DNA of 64,000 nt, from assembly GCA_021846985.1 (NCBI GenBank), contig JAJZVX010000001.1, positions 310,001 through 374,000 of the forward strand. The letters run 5' to 3'. This document shows positions 6,374 through 14,569 of this stretch, piece by piece. The notes beneath the pieces are model-generated. The model saw only the letters and a program-made list of their open reading frames with translations, was not told where the DNA came from and did no database searches. A program made the position numbers and the translations under genes. Positions within the stretch are counted from its first letter, which is position 1. The number at the start of each line of letters is the position of its first letter. This DNA comes from Acidobacteriota bacterium. Its GTDB lineage: Bacteria > Acidobacteriota > Terriglobia > Terriglobales > Acidobacteriaceae.

Positions 6374-8524
6374 TCAGGCGAGAGCTTGCAGCAACTCTTC
6401 CGCATCAACGATGGGCGGCAGGCACGTGCGTCCGCGGCAAACGATCGCCCACACAGCGGCGCCCTTTGGCGACGGCATCGGAAGAAGCATCTCCTCCAGC
6501 GCTTCCGGCACTCCGCCGGGCGTCAGCCGGTGGGGGGCGATTCGCATCACCGTTTTGTTCACGGCGAAGCGGGCCACGGCGATTGCCTCCAGCCGCGCCG
6601 CCTCAGGTCCCGAGCCGACCACCACCACTTGCACCGGGTCCAGCAGCAGCCGCTCCAGCGCCAGTCCGTAACTGCCGGCGTACAGGCCAAGGTGCTCCGC
6701 GATTCCCGCCAGCGACTCCAGAGTGTCCGCGGCGATTTCGCGATACTCGCTTCGTCCGCTCAAAGCCTCCAGCCGCAGCAGTGCGGCGGCGGCGGTGGGG
6801 TTGCCGGCCGGCGTGGGCGCATCCTGCAGAGGCTTGCGCCGCGCCGCCAGTGCGCCCAGCGGAGGCGCGCTCTCCGAAGCTGCGGCGCTGTCGAAGAACG
6901 CTCCACCCACCCGGTCATAGAAGCGCGCAATCATGGCGTCGGCCAGCTTCACCCCGGCATGGTAATAGCGCATCTCGCCGCTGCAAAGCCACGCATCAAG
7001 ACACGCGTGCACAGTGAAGGCGTAATCGTCCAGCGTGCCTGCGATCGTTTCTGTTGCGTTCGTGCCCGGCGGATAGGCAATGACGTGACGCAGCGGCTGA
7101 TCGCCATCCCAAGCTTCGTTGAGCAGCCGGTTCAGCGTGAGCAGGGCAAAGTCGCGCGGCCCGCTAAGGCGCAAGACGCGGCTGGTTTCCAGGTAGGCGC
7201 TTATGGCCATCGCATTCCAGCCCGTGTAAAGGGTGCGGTCAATGAAAGGCGCCGGACGGTTGCCGCGCGCCTCCAGCAGCCGCGTGCGTGCCGAGGCCAG
7301 GAGAGGCTTCAGGCTGTCGGTTGTCACGCCGCTCTCTTTTGCCAGCTCGGCCAGAGACTGTTTCACATGCAGTACGTTTTTGGCCGGGTTGTGGTGCATG
7401 TCGCCCAGTTCGCCAATCTCCCAGTATTTTGCGGCGAACTCGAACTCGCCCGGCCGCAGTGCCGCCCGCGCCTCGTCCAGTGTCCATGTAAAGTAGTCGC
7501 CATCGTCCTCAAGATTGATGTCCGCGTCCTGCGAGGCATAGAAACCGCCCTTCACGCGATCCGTCATGACCGTGTCAAGCCAACCGGCAATCTCCTCGGC
7601 GGTGACCCGAAAATCCTTGCGCGCCAGGCTCTGGAATCCATGCACGTAGTTTCGCAGCAGCTCGGTATTGTCGTAGAGCATCTTCTCAAAGTGGGGGACT
7701 ACCCAATGCTCATCGACGCTGTAGCGGTGAAAGCCTCCGGCAAGCTGGTCGTAGACGCCGCCCCCCGCCATTTTTTCCAGGGTCACTTGAAATGCCGCCA
7801 GGGCCAGTTCGTTGTCGCGATGCATGGCCACTTCCAGAAGCAGGTCCAGGGCCGCCGGGTGAGGGAATTTGGGCTGCGATCCGAAGCCGCCGTGGCGCGC
7901 GTCATGCTGCGCCAGGGCAGATCCGGCGATCTTGTCCACAAGGGCGAGGTTGAGTGCCGTGCCGCGCCCCGAGAAGCTTTCGTTGTGTTCGATGGCCGCC
8001 ATCACGTTGGCGGCCGTTTCGAGCGCCTCCTCGCGCCGCTCGTGCCAAACCTGCGCCAGCGTCAACAGTACCTGCCGGATGCCGGGTCTTCCGTAGCGGT
8101 CGTCGCGCGGAATATAGGTTCCGCCAAAGTAAGGCCGGCCATCCGGAGTGAGAAACGCCGTGAGCGGCCAGCCGCCCTGTCCGCTGATTGCGGCCACGGC
8201 CGCCTGATAGCGCGCGTCCACCTCCGGCCGCTCGTCGCGGTCCACCTTGACGGCGACATAATGTTCGTTGATCAGCGCGGCGATTTCGGGATCCTCATAG
8301 GACTCGCGGTCCATTACATGGCACCAATGGCACCACACCGCGCCTATGTCCAGCAGAATCGGCTTGTCCTCGGCTTTTGCCCGCGCAAAGGCATCGCTGC
8401 CCCACGGATGCCAATGCACAGGCTGATGCCGCGCCGAACGCAGGTAAGAGGATGCCGACATTTCCAGCAGGTTCACTTCACCGGGCTCTGAACGATGGGC
8501 ATCACGCATGGGCTGAGCATACAT
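6374..8524 (-). CDS. DUF255 thioredoxin-domain / six-hairpin protein (YyaL/SSP411-like)
   Basis: 716 aa. Residues ~20-180 form the DUF255 thioredoxin-like domain with the conserved VWCHWCHVM motif and YVAVKVDRDERPEVD. The rest is an alpha/alpha barrel like N-acylglucosamine 2-epimerases, with MLYDNTELLRNY and YASQDADI motifs. The family is widespread and highly conserved, but its biochemical role is unsettled. There is no signal peptide, so it is cytosolic. The ATG at 8524 is used; an ATG at 8509 is also possible. It ends 38 bp from the convergent MscS gene. Confidence 0.9.
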   Translation of the reverse strand: MYAQPMRDAHRSEPGEVNLLEMSASSYLRSARHQPVHWHPWGSDAFARAKAEDKPILLDIGAVWCHWCHVMDRESYEDPEIAALINEHYVAVKVDRDERPEVDARYQAAVAAISGQGGWPLTAFLTPDGRPYFGGTYIPRDDRYGRPGIRQVLLTLAQVWHERREEALETAANVMAAIEHNESFSGRGTALNLALVDKIAGSALAQHDARHGGFGSQPKFPHPAALDLLLEVAMHRDNELALAAFQVTLEKMAGGGVYDQLAGGFHRYSVDEHWVVPHFEKMLYDNTELLRNYVHGFQSLARKDFRVTAEEIAGWLDTVMTDRVKGGFYASQDADINLEDDGDYFTWTLDEARAALRPGEFEFAAKYWEIGELGDMHHNPAKNVLHVKQSLAELAKESGVTTDSLKPLLASARTRLLEARGNRPAPFIDRTLYTGWNAMAISAYLETSRVLRLSGPRDFALLTLNRLLNEAWDGDQPLRHVIAYPPGTNATETIAGTLDDYAFTVHACLDAWLCSGEMRYYHAGVKLADAMIARFYDRVGGAFFDSAAASESAPPLGALAARRKPLQDAPTPAGNPTAAAALLRLEALSGRSEYREIAADTLESLAGIAEHLGLYAGSYGLALERLLLDPVQVVVVGSGPEAARLEAIAVARFAVNKTVMRIAPHRLTPGGVPEALEEMLLPMPSPKGAAVWAIVCRGRTCLPPIVDAEELLQALA

Positions 8525-8578
8525 GAGCCATGCCCGTTCATCCTACTTGCAGATTCCCGCTCTCCCAATGCCGTCTGG

Positions 8579-9136
8579 CTATGCGCTCTTGTTAAGTTCC
8601 ACCTCAATGGCCCTGATCAACTCCGGCGCATCCGGAGCCGTGTCTGGCGCGAACCGCCTCACCACCTCTCCCTGGCGGCTCACCAGGAACTTCTCGAAGT
8701 TCCATGTGAGCTCCGGCTCGGGATTGGGCTCGATTCCATAGCCTTTGAGCTTTTCGCGGAAGGGAACGTCCGACACGCTCGTGGCTTTGGGCTGTGCTGC
8801 AATCAGCGTTGCGTACAGGGGGTGCTTTCCGGGGCCCACCACGGCGATCTTGCTGTACATGGGGAACTTGACGCCGTAATTCGCTGTGCAGAATGTCCGG
8901 ATCTCTGCTTCGGTTCCCGGTTCCTGGCTTTTGAAGTCGTTTGCCGGGAATCCCGTTACCACCAGCCCTTGACCGCGGTACTGTTCGTACAGATTCTCCA
9001 GTCCTTCATATTGCGGCGTCAGTCCGCACTTCGACGCCACGTTTACCACCAGCAGCACCTTGCCCTTGTGTTCCGCCAGCGATACCCTCTCGCCCGTGAT
9101 CTTCTGCAGGGGAATCTCGTACACCGGTGAATGCAT
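8579..9136 (-). CDS. Glutathione peroxidase family (thiol peroxidase)
   Basis: 185 aa. NVASKCGLTPQY contains the peroxidatic Cys (a Cys, not selenocysteine), and LTWNFEKFLV is the WNFxKF motif. In the second signature block FPANDFKSQEPG, the position often held by a resolving Cys (FPCNQF) is Ala. A thioredoxin-dependent mechanism through that Cys is therefore not available, and another reductant or 1-Cys chemistry is likely (inference). There is no signal peptide. It lies upstream of and on the same strand as the DUF255 gene, 54 bp away. Confidence 0.92.
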   Translation of the reverse strand: MHSPVYEIPLQKITGERVSLAEHKGKVLLVVNVASKCGLTPQYEGLENLYEQYRGQGLVVTGFPANDFKSQEPGTEAEIRTFCTANYGVKFPMYSKIAVVGPGKHPLYATLIAAQPKATSVSDVPFREKLKGYGIEPNPEPELTWNFEKFLVSRQGEVVRRFAPDTAPDAPELIRAIEVELNKSA

Positions 9137-9211
9137 AGTATTTCCTCCTCGATCTTTGTTGATCCTCGATCGATGCTGTGCCCTGCGGCCGTTGCCCGCG
9201 GGCTCATTTCG

Positions 9212-10255
9212 CTAACTGAGCAGTTGCTTCGCTACCTTGACGTACAACTCAACGGCTTGCAGCAGTTCTTTCTTTGCCAGCTTTTCGTGGGGAGTGTGGG
9301 CCACATGGATCGACCCCGGGCCCAGAAGCAACGGCTCGCCCCAGTTGGAGAGGGCCGGAATGTCGGTGGAAAACTTCGCTACCATGGTCGGCAAGCCTTC
9401 CACTGCGCGCAGCCGGACAAACGGCGTGTCGAGCGTGAACTCCACGGTTGCCTGATTGCCAGCAACGCCTTGGAGTTGTTCGCGCACGGGCCCGGAATCT
9501 GTCACCGTGCGGATAAGCACCTGAGCTTCGGCCTTATCGGCGATGACGTTGGGCGCATAGCCGCCTTGAATCTGCCCGATGTTGAGGGTGCTCGGGCCGA
9601 TGTCTTCGAGCGCCGGGAGCGGCATCTGCAACACACGTCCCAGCACCTCGACCATCTTGTGCACGGCGCTCTCGCCGAGTTCCGGATAGGCTGAGTGCGC
9701 CATCCTGCCCGTGGTCCGGAAAACCGCGCGCAACGCACCCTTGGAGGCCAGCGCCAGACGGTTGTCTGTTGGTTCTCCATTGATCAGGTAGCGGTTGCCC
9801 TTGGGAGCCTGGTTAGCGGCCTTGGCCCCGGCCGAGTCGCGCTCTTCGCCGCACACAAACAGCATCCCAATGCGGTAGTTCTCTGCGCGCAATTGTTCCG
9901 CAGCCGCTATTTGCGCGGCCAGAATTCCCTTCGCGTCACAAACGCCTCGGCCATAGACGAACTCGTCGTCCTCGCTGAATGGAATATAGGGCGGAACGGT
10001 ATCCATATGGGTCGAGAAGACAAGCTCCGGAGTCTCGCTGGCCCTGCCCGCGTAGACATTCCAGCGCTCACCGGCCTCAGGAGTGTCCAAGGGTTGCTCG
10101 ACGGGCGTTTTTTCCACATCCCAGCCGCGCGCCGCCAGTGCATCGGCCAGAAAACCGCCTGCTCTCCCTTCGTGATAGGTGGTGGATTCAATCTCACACA
10201 GTTCACGGGTAAAGCGGATGGGATCAAAGGGCTTCGGCGTCAATGGATCGTTCAT
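9212..10255 (-). CDS. M20 family metallopeptidase/deacetylase (ArgE/DapE/CPG2 superfamily)
   Basis: 347 aa from the ATG at 10255 (MNDPLTPKPFDP); the 26 extra residues in the track are not typical of the family. Metal-site motifs are visible: STHMDTVPP, GRGVCDAKG with the bridging Asp, and FVCGEERDSAGA with the catalytic Glu. Then come the dimerisation domain and a C-terminal GPGSIHVAHTPHEKL motif with the last His ligand. The family hydrolyses amide bonds of N-acyl amino acids or peptides, and the substrate is not identifiable here. Cytosolic, 75 bp upstream of the glutathione peroxidase gene on the same strand. Confidence 0.88.
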   Translation of the reverse strand: MNDPLTPKPFDPIRFTRELCEIESTTYHEGRAGGFLADALAARGWDVEKTPVEQPLDTPEAGERWNVYAGRASETPELVFSTHMDTVPPYIPFSEDDEFVYGRGVCDAKGILAAQIAAAEQLRAENYRIGMLFVCGEERDSAGAKAANQAPKGNRYLINGEPTDNRLALASKGALRAVFRTTGRMAHSAYPELGESAVHKMVEVLGRVLQMPLPALEDIGPSTLNIGQIQGGYAPNVIADKAEAQVLIRTVTDSGPVREQLQGVAGNQATVEFTLDTPFVRLRAVEGLPTMVAKFSTDIPALSNWGEPLLLGPGSIHVAHTPHEKLAKKELLQAVELYVKVAKQLLS

Positions 10256-10399
10256 GATACTGCCAGAATACCGTAGTGGGCTTTCGTCCACTTGGATTGT
10301 TCGCCCGCGCCGCTGCAGTGCGGGACCAGGCAAGAATGGCCGCGGTTTCGATCAGGAATCTGTTTCCGGGCCGCAACTCAGCGTAGAATCTAACATGAG

Positions 10400-11095
10400 A
10401 TGATTCTCACTTCGAGCCTCGTTCACCCGGGTTTCAAGCCCGAGGGAAGAAGACTGCGCCGCCTCGATCTGGCCGGTCCTGTTGGACGCATCGAGGCAAT
10501 TCTCGACGAAGGCTCGGCGGATGCTCCCTTGGCCGCGCTTGTCTGCCATCCTCATCCGCAGTCCGGCGGCACCATGCGGAACAAGGTTGTGTACCATGCC
10601 ATGAAGGTCCTGAATGCGCCCGAGTGGGGCTTGCGTCTGCCGGTACTGCGCTTCAACTTCCGCGGCGCGGGCTTGAGCGCGGGTCAGCACGATGGCCTTG
10701 CCGAGGCAGAGGACGTAGGGGCCGCCCTGGATTGGCTTGAAAGCGAATATGCGCGCCCCATCGTTGTTGCCGGTTTCAGTTTTGGCGCCGTGATGGCCCT
10801 CCGCGCGTGTTGTTGCCGGCCCCGAGCCGTTCGCGCCGTTGCTGCTCTTGGGCTCCCCGCGAGCGTTGGATATCGCCGCTACGACTACAACTTCCTTTCC
10901 GGCTGCACCCTTGCCAAGCTCTTCCTCAGCGGCACGTGCGATCCATTTGCGCCCGAGGAACAGTTGACACAGATCACCGCCGCCGCTGCCGATCCCAAAC
11001 AACTGGTGCTCCTTCCCGGCGCCGACCACTTTTTCACTGGCCAATTGCCGCGCATGCAGCAGGCATTGGCCGGTTGGCTTCATGAGGAGCTGTGA
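10400..11095 (+). CDS. Alpha/beta hydrolase, COG2945 type
   Basis: 231 aa. LVCHPHPQSGGTMRNKVV is the hallmark of the COG2945 hydrolase group, and RFNFRGAGLSAG carries the oxyanion region. The nucleophile Ser is in VVAGFSFGAVMAL, the acid is probably in SGTCDPFAPEEQ and the His in LLPGADHFFTG. It is a small cytosolic hydrolase of unknown substrate. Its stop overlaps the ATG of the glycerate kinase gene by one base (TGATG), indicating translational coupling. Confidence 0.88.
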   Translation: MILTSSLVHPGFKPEGRRLRRLDLAGPVGRIEAILDEGSADAPLAALVCHPHPQSGGTMRNKVVYHAMKVLNAPEWGLRLPVLRFNFRGAGLSAGQHDGLAEAEDVGAALDWLESEYARPIVVAGFSFGAVMALRACCCRPRAVRAVAALGLPASVGYRRYDYNFLSGCTLAKLFLSGTCDPFAPEEQLTQITAAAADPKQLVLLPGADHFFTGQLPRMQQALAGWLHEEL

Positions 11096-12564
11096 TGACC
11101 CTGGTCAGTGATTCCACTCTCGACGCGCTGCACGCGGCGGCCACGGGCATCTTTACGGGTGCCAGCAACGCATGCAGCATCGCTTCCGCTTTCGATCGCC
11201 GCCTCCGCTTCGAGGGCAATACCCTCCATCGCGTGCTGCCCGATGGATGCGGTCCGGACGCCATCGACCTTTCCCGTTACAGGCGCATCTTTGTGATCGC
11301 ATTGGGAAAAGCCGCCAACCCCATGCTGGAGGTCCTGCTCGACCGCATGAAGCGGCGCCAGGGCTTGCGCGGTATCTGTTGCACCAATCAGCCGCCCCAC
11401 AAGCGCAATTGGCGCTTCCGCTACTTCGAAGGGGGCCATCCACTTCCGAACGACGATTCTTTTGCCGCAGCCCGCGCTACCCTGGCCATGCTGCGCAAGG
11501 CAAAGAAAGACACCCTGGTCTTCTTCCTCATATCGGGCGGCGGTTCAGCCATGTTCGACCTGCCTCTCGATCCGCAGATCTCTCTGGAAGACGCCATTGC
11601 GTTTCATCGCATATTGCTTGCCTCGGGCGCTCCGATCAACGAGATCAACATCCTTCGCAAGCACTTTTCCGCCGTCAAAGGCGGGCGCTTGGCCTTGGCC
11701 GCGCCCGATGCGGCCAAGGTCAGCTTGCTGGTTCCGGATGTTCCCTTGCGCACGCTCGATGCACTTTCTTCCGGTCCCACCTCGCCTGACCACTCCACCG
11801 TGGCCGACGTGCGCAATTTGATCGAGAAGTATCACTTGCAGGACAAATTCCCCGCTTCGATCCAGAATTTCTTCGACCGTGCCGACCTGCCCGAGTCGCC
11901 GGGAAATAAGTCATGGCTTCCGCCCTTCTTTCCCAAGCGCTCACCGCAGGGATCGGTCGCTTCAAAGTCTGGTGGCTCTGTCTCTTCGATGTCGGGTGAA
12001 GAGTTGGCATTTCATGACTCGGTGTTTGAGATTCTACTGTCGAGCCACGACATGGTCGAAAACGCGCGGGCGCTGGCTGAAAAGGCGGGCTACTTTGTCG
12101 CCATCGACAACAGTTGCGACGACTGGGACTACGCGGATGCCGCACGGTACCTGCTGGGGCGTTTCCATGCCTTGCGTGCCATCCACCCTCGCCTGTGTCT
12201 TATCTCTGCTGGCGAAGTGACCGTTGCGATGGATCGGACGCCCGGCGCCGGGGGGCGCAACCAGCAGTTTGTGATGGAATGCGCGCTTGAGTTGGAGCGC
12301 CATCCGGGCGAATCTCTCGTCGTGCTCAGCGCCGGCTCGGACGGCATCGACGGCAATACGCAGGTGGCCGGCGCCATCGCCGATCCTACCACCGTCGCTC
12401 GTGCCCACACCTTCGGATTTCACCTGAAAGCCGCGCTCGCCGCTTTCGATGCATGTCCCATGTTCATGGCGCTGGGCGATGCGGTTGTGACCGGGCCTAC
12501 GGGACAGAACCTCCGCGATCTCCGCCTCCTCATTGCCGACAGCACCCAGCCCGAGCAGCCGTAG
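11095..12564 (+). CDS. Glycerate 2-kinase (GckA/MOFRL family)
   Basis: 489 aa from ATG 11095; a GTG at 11092 is an alternative. The N-terminal GckA domain shows FVIALGKAANPM and FFLISGGGSAMFDLP (phosphate-binding loop). The C-terminal MOFRL domain shows GAGGRNQQFVMECAL, LSAGSDGIDGNT and GPTGQNLRDL. This class phosphorylates D-glycerate to 2-phosphoglycerate with ATP, feeding lower glycolysis. A Ser/Gly/Lys-rich stretch around 265-300 (KRSPQGSVASKSGGSVSS) is a variable insertion. Translationally coupled to the upstream hydrolase. Confidence 0.9.
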   Translation: MTLVSDSTLDALHAAATGIFTGASNACSIASAFDRRLRFEGNTLHRVLPDGCGPDAIDLSRYRRIFVIALGKAANPMLEVLLDRMKRRQGLRGICCTNQPPHKRNWRFRYFEGGHPLPNDDSFAAARATLAMLRKAKKDTLVFFLISGGGSAMFDLPLDPQISLEDAIAFHRILLASGAPINEINILRKHFSAVKGGRLALAAPDAAKVSLLVPDVPLRTLDALSSGPTSPDHSTVADVRNLIEKYHLQDKFPASIQNFFDRADLPESPGNKSWLPPFFPKRSPQGSVASKSGGSVSSMSGEELAFHDSVFEILLSSHDMVENARALAEKAGYFVAIDNSCDDWDYADAARYLLGRFHALRAIHPRLCLISAGEVTVAMDRTPGAGGRNQQFVMECALELERHPGESLVVLSAGSDGIDGNTQVAGAIADPTTVARAHTFGFHLKAALAAFDACPMFMALGDAVVTGPTGQNLRDLRLLIADSTQPEQP

Positions 12565-12666
12565 ATCTCGTCCCGTGGCTTGGCGTCCGGCGAAAGCGCT
12601 CGTCAGGTTGACCTGGATGCTGTAACATTGCTGTCGCGTTTGTAATTTTTTCTTCAGGTCGGGGAC

Positions 12667-13719
12667 GTGGCTCGAAAACTGGCTGGAAAGAGCGTTGTAA
12701 AAACACCGGATATCCGCGCCGTAGCTGCATTGGCGCGGGTTTCTATTGCCACTGTTTCCCGGACCATCAACGGTTCTTCCGCAGTAAGTGAGCGTCTTGC
12801 CAAGCGCGTCTGGCAGGCTATCAATCAACTGAACTACTTTCCCAACACCCATGCTCGCACGCTGGTCTCCGGCCGGAGCCGTCTCTTTGGCATCATCGTC
12901 GAAAACATCACCAATCCCTTTTTCCCCGAACTGATTCAGAGCTTTGAAGAGATCGCTGTTGCTCACGGCTACGAGATTCTGGTCAGCTCCTCCAATAGCG
13001 ATCCCGCCAGGCTGGCCACCTGCATCCGCCGCATGCTGGAGCGCAAGGCGGATGGAGTGGCGGTGCTTACATTCGGCGAGGAAGAACCGTTGCTGGAGCA
13101 GTTAGCGCATCACCACATGCCGCTGGTTCTGGCCGAGTTTCATCTCAATAGCCCCAAGGCATCCACCATTCTCCTGGACTATTCAACGGGCATTCAGGCC
13201 GCCGTCGGCCATCTGAGCGAGTTAGGCCATCGCAAGATTGGCTTTCTGACCGGTCCCCGCAAACTCCACTCGGCGTTAACTCGGGAAAACGACTTTCGCG
13301 CAGCCATCAAAGAGGCGGCGCTACCCTCGCATAAGAGCTGGATCATTGAATGCGACCACACTCTCAAGGGTGGGGCAGCAGGATTTACTCAATTGCGCTC
13401 CCTTCCCGATCCTGTCACCGCCGTGATCTGCTCGAACGACATGACCGCGATAGGCGTTCTGCGCGCCGCCCACTTTGAGGGACTGCGCGTTCCACGTGAC
13501 CTTTCCGTCATCGGCCTCGATGACATCGACTTTGCCGAGTTTACCCTTCCGCCGCTCACCACCATTCGCCTTTCGCGCACCGATCTCGCGCACGCCGCTT
13601 TCGATGCTCTTCGCCAACAGGTGGAAGAACAGAGCTTGGGCGCAATCCGGCGCGAATTTCTTGTTACCACCAGCCTGGTGGTGCGCGGTTCCACCGCGCC
13701 GCCTGCCTGGGGCGGTTGA
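12667..13719 (+). CDS. LacI-family transcriptional regulator
   Basis: 350 aa with a GTG start. The N-terminal helix-turn-helix and hinge are clear (DIRAVAALARVSIATVSRTINGSSAVSERLAKRV...LNYFPNTHARTL). The periplasmic-binding-protein-like sensor domain follows: IVENITNPFFPEL, GHRKIGFLTG, ICSNDMTAIGVLRA, VIGLDDIDFAEFTLPPLTTI. It should repress carbohydrate genes and respond to a sugar ligand. It lies 102 bp downstream of the glycerate kinase gene, which may be one target, but no operator was identified. Confidence 0.92.
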   Translation: MARKLAGKSVVKTPDIRAVAALARVSIATVSRTINGSSAVSERLAKRVWQAINQLNYFPNTHARTLVSGRSRLFGIIVENITNPFFPELIQSFEEIAVAHGYEILVSSSNSDPARLATCIRRMLERKADGVAVLTFGEEEPLLEQLAHHHMPLVLAEFHLNSPKASTILLDYSTGIQAAVGHLSELGHRKIGFLTGPRKLHSALTRENDFRAAIKEAALPSHKSWIIECDHTLKGGAAGFTQLRSLPDPVTAVICSNDMTAIGVLRAAHFEGLRVPRDLSVIGLDDIDFAEFTLPPLTTIRLSRTDLAHAAFDALRQQVEEQSLGAIRREFLVTTSLVVRGSTAPPAWGG

Positions 13720-13790
13720 AAGATTGCGCACACGAGGCAAGGGCGGGAGTTGGGGCGAAGAAAAGCTCTGCAAGGCCTGACGGTGCTGTT

Positions 13791-14075
13791 TCAGCCTCTT
13801 TCGTGCTCCAGAGTGGAGATCTCGCGCATCAGGTTCATCGCCTCGTTTTCAAGCAGAGCCTGCTGTGCGCGGAAATCCTCTTCCGGATATTTGCCGGCGC
13901 GGAATTCGAAGTTCAGGTCACGCAGGTTGTCGTAGAGTTGCTCTTTGCGCTCCAGCAGAAACTCGAGGCGCGATTTCTCGCGCTGGTTGGCAAAAACATT
14001 CTCTGGCCAGAAAATGTAAGCAATCAGAGCCATGGTCATGAACAGGCCGGCAAGCAGTCCTTGGGTCTCATTCAT
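13791..14075 (-). CDS. Short CcmI-like cytochrome c biogenesis protein
   Basis: 94 aa: one N-terminal membrane helix (GLLAGLFMTMALIAYIFWP), then a charged coiled coil LEFLLERKEQLYDNLRDLNFEFRAGKYPEEDFRAQ. That pattern matches the N-terminal part of CcmI (the KEQLL..L.DL..E...GK..EEDY motif), but the periplasmic TPR part of full CcmI is absent. It overlaps the upstream ccmH by 4 bp (ATGA). A close paralog lies at 40929-41207 in the same position of the second ccm cluster. Confidence 0.8.
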   Translation of the reverse strand: MNETQGLLAGLFMTMALIAYIFWPENVFANQREKSRLEFLLERKEQLYDNLRDLNFEFRAGKYPEEDFRAQQALLENEAMNLMREISTLEHERG

Positions 14076-14569
14076 AAGAGATACCCTCCATCGCCGCCCG
14101 TTTCACGACGAATTTGTGTGCGCAAGGTCTCATCGATGGGAAGAGCGGGGAGAGGGTGTCCTGCATGGATTGCCCATCGGCGCACCAGGAGAATGGTTCC
14201 CAGGATGGCAGCCACGAGGACGGCGAAAGGGGCGATCCAGGCGACCAGGTCGAATCCATGGGTGGGTGGAGCGGCCAGCACGGTCGTGCCGTACTTGGCA
14301 GCAAAAGAGGCAAGGATCTGCTGATCGTTCATACCCGCGGCCAGATCGGCGCGGAGTTCCGCAAGCTCGGGTCCGGAACTGGGACAACTGACATGATTGC
14401 ACTCGCCCAGCAATTCATTGCAGCCACATACGCACATTAGCCGGTGGTTCAGGTCGTTGTAGCGCGAGCCCGAATCGCTTGCCCCGAGCGAGAAGCAGAC
14501 TGCCAAGGCTAGCCCCGCGGCTTGCAACCACCGCAGCAAAGAGCTGAAGCATGGGGGTCTCCGTTTCAC
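14072..14569 (-). CDS. ccmH: CcmH-family cytochrome c maturation thiol protein
   Basis: 165 aa. It has an N-terminal signal/anchor (AAGLALAVCFSLGASDS), the redox motif LMCVCGCNELLGECNHVSC, the helical DLAAGMNDQQILASFAAKYG segment of CcmH, and a second membrane helix (VAWIAPFAVLVAAILGTILLVRRW). CcmH keeps apocytochrome CxxCH cysteines reduced for heme ligation. The usual RCxxC is here MCxCGC, shared with the paralog at 41211-41711. It overlaps ccmF and ccmI by 4 bp each, so the three are one translation-coupled unit. Confidence 0.9.
   Translation of the reverse strand: MKRRPPCFSSLLRWLQAAGLALAVCFSLGASDSGSRYNDLNHRLMCVCGCNELLGECNHVSCPSSGPELAELRADLAAGMNDQQILASFAAKYGTTVLAAPPTHGFDLVAWIAPFAVLVAAILGTILLVRRWAIHAGHPLPALPIDETLRTQIRRETGGDGGYLL

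Noticed and set aside
6386-8491. 701-aa plus-strand ORF
   Set aside because: Antisense shadow of the DUF255 gene; low-complexity Arg/Gln/His-rich translation and no family features.
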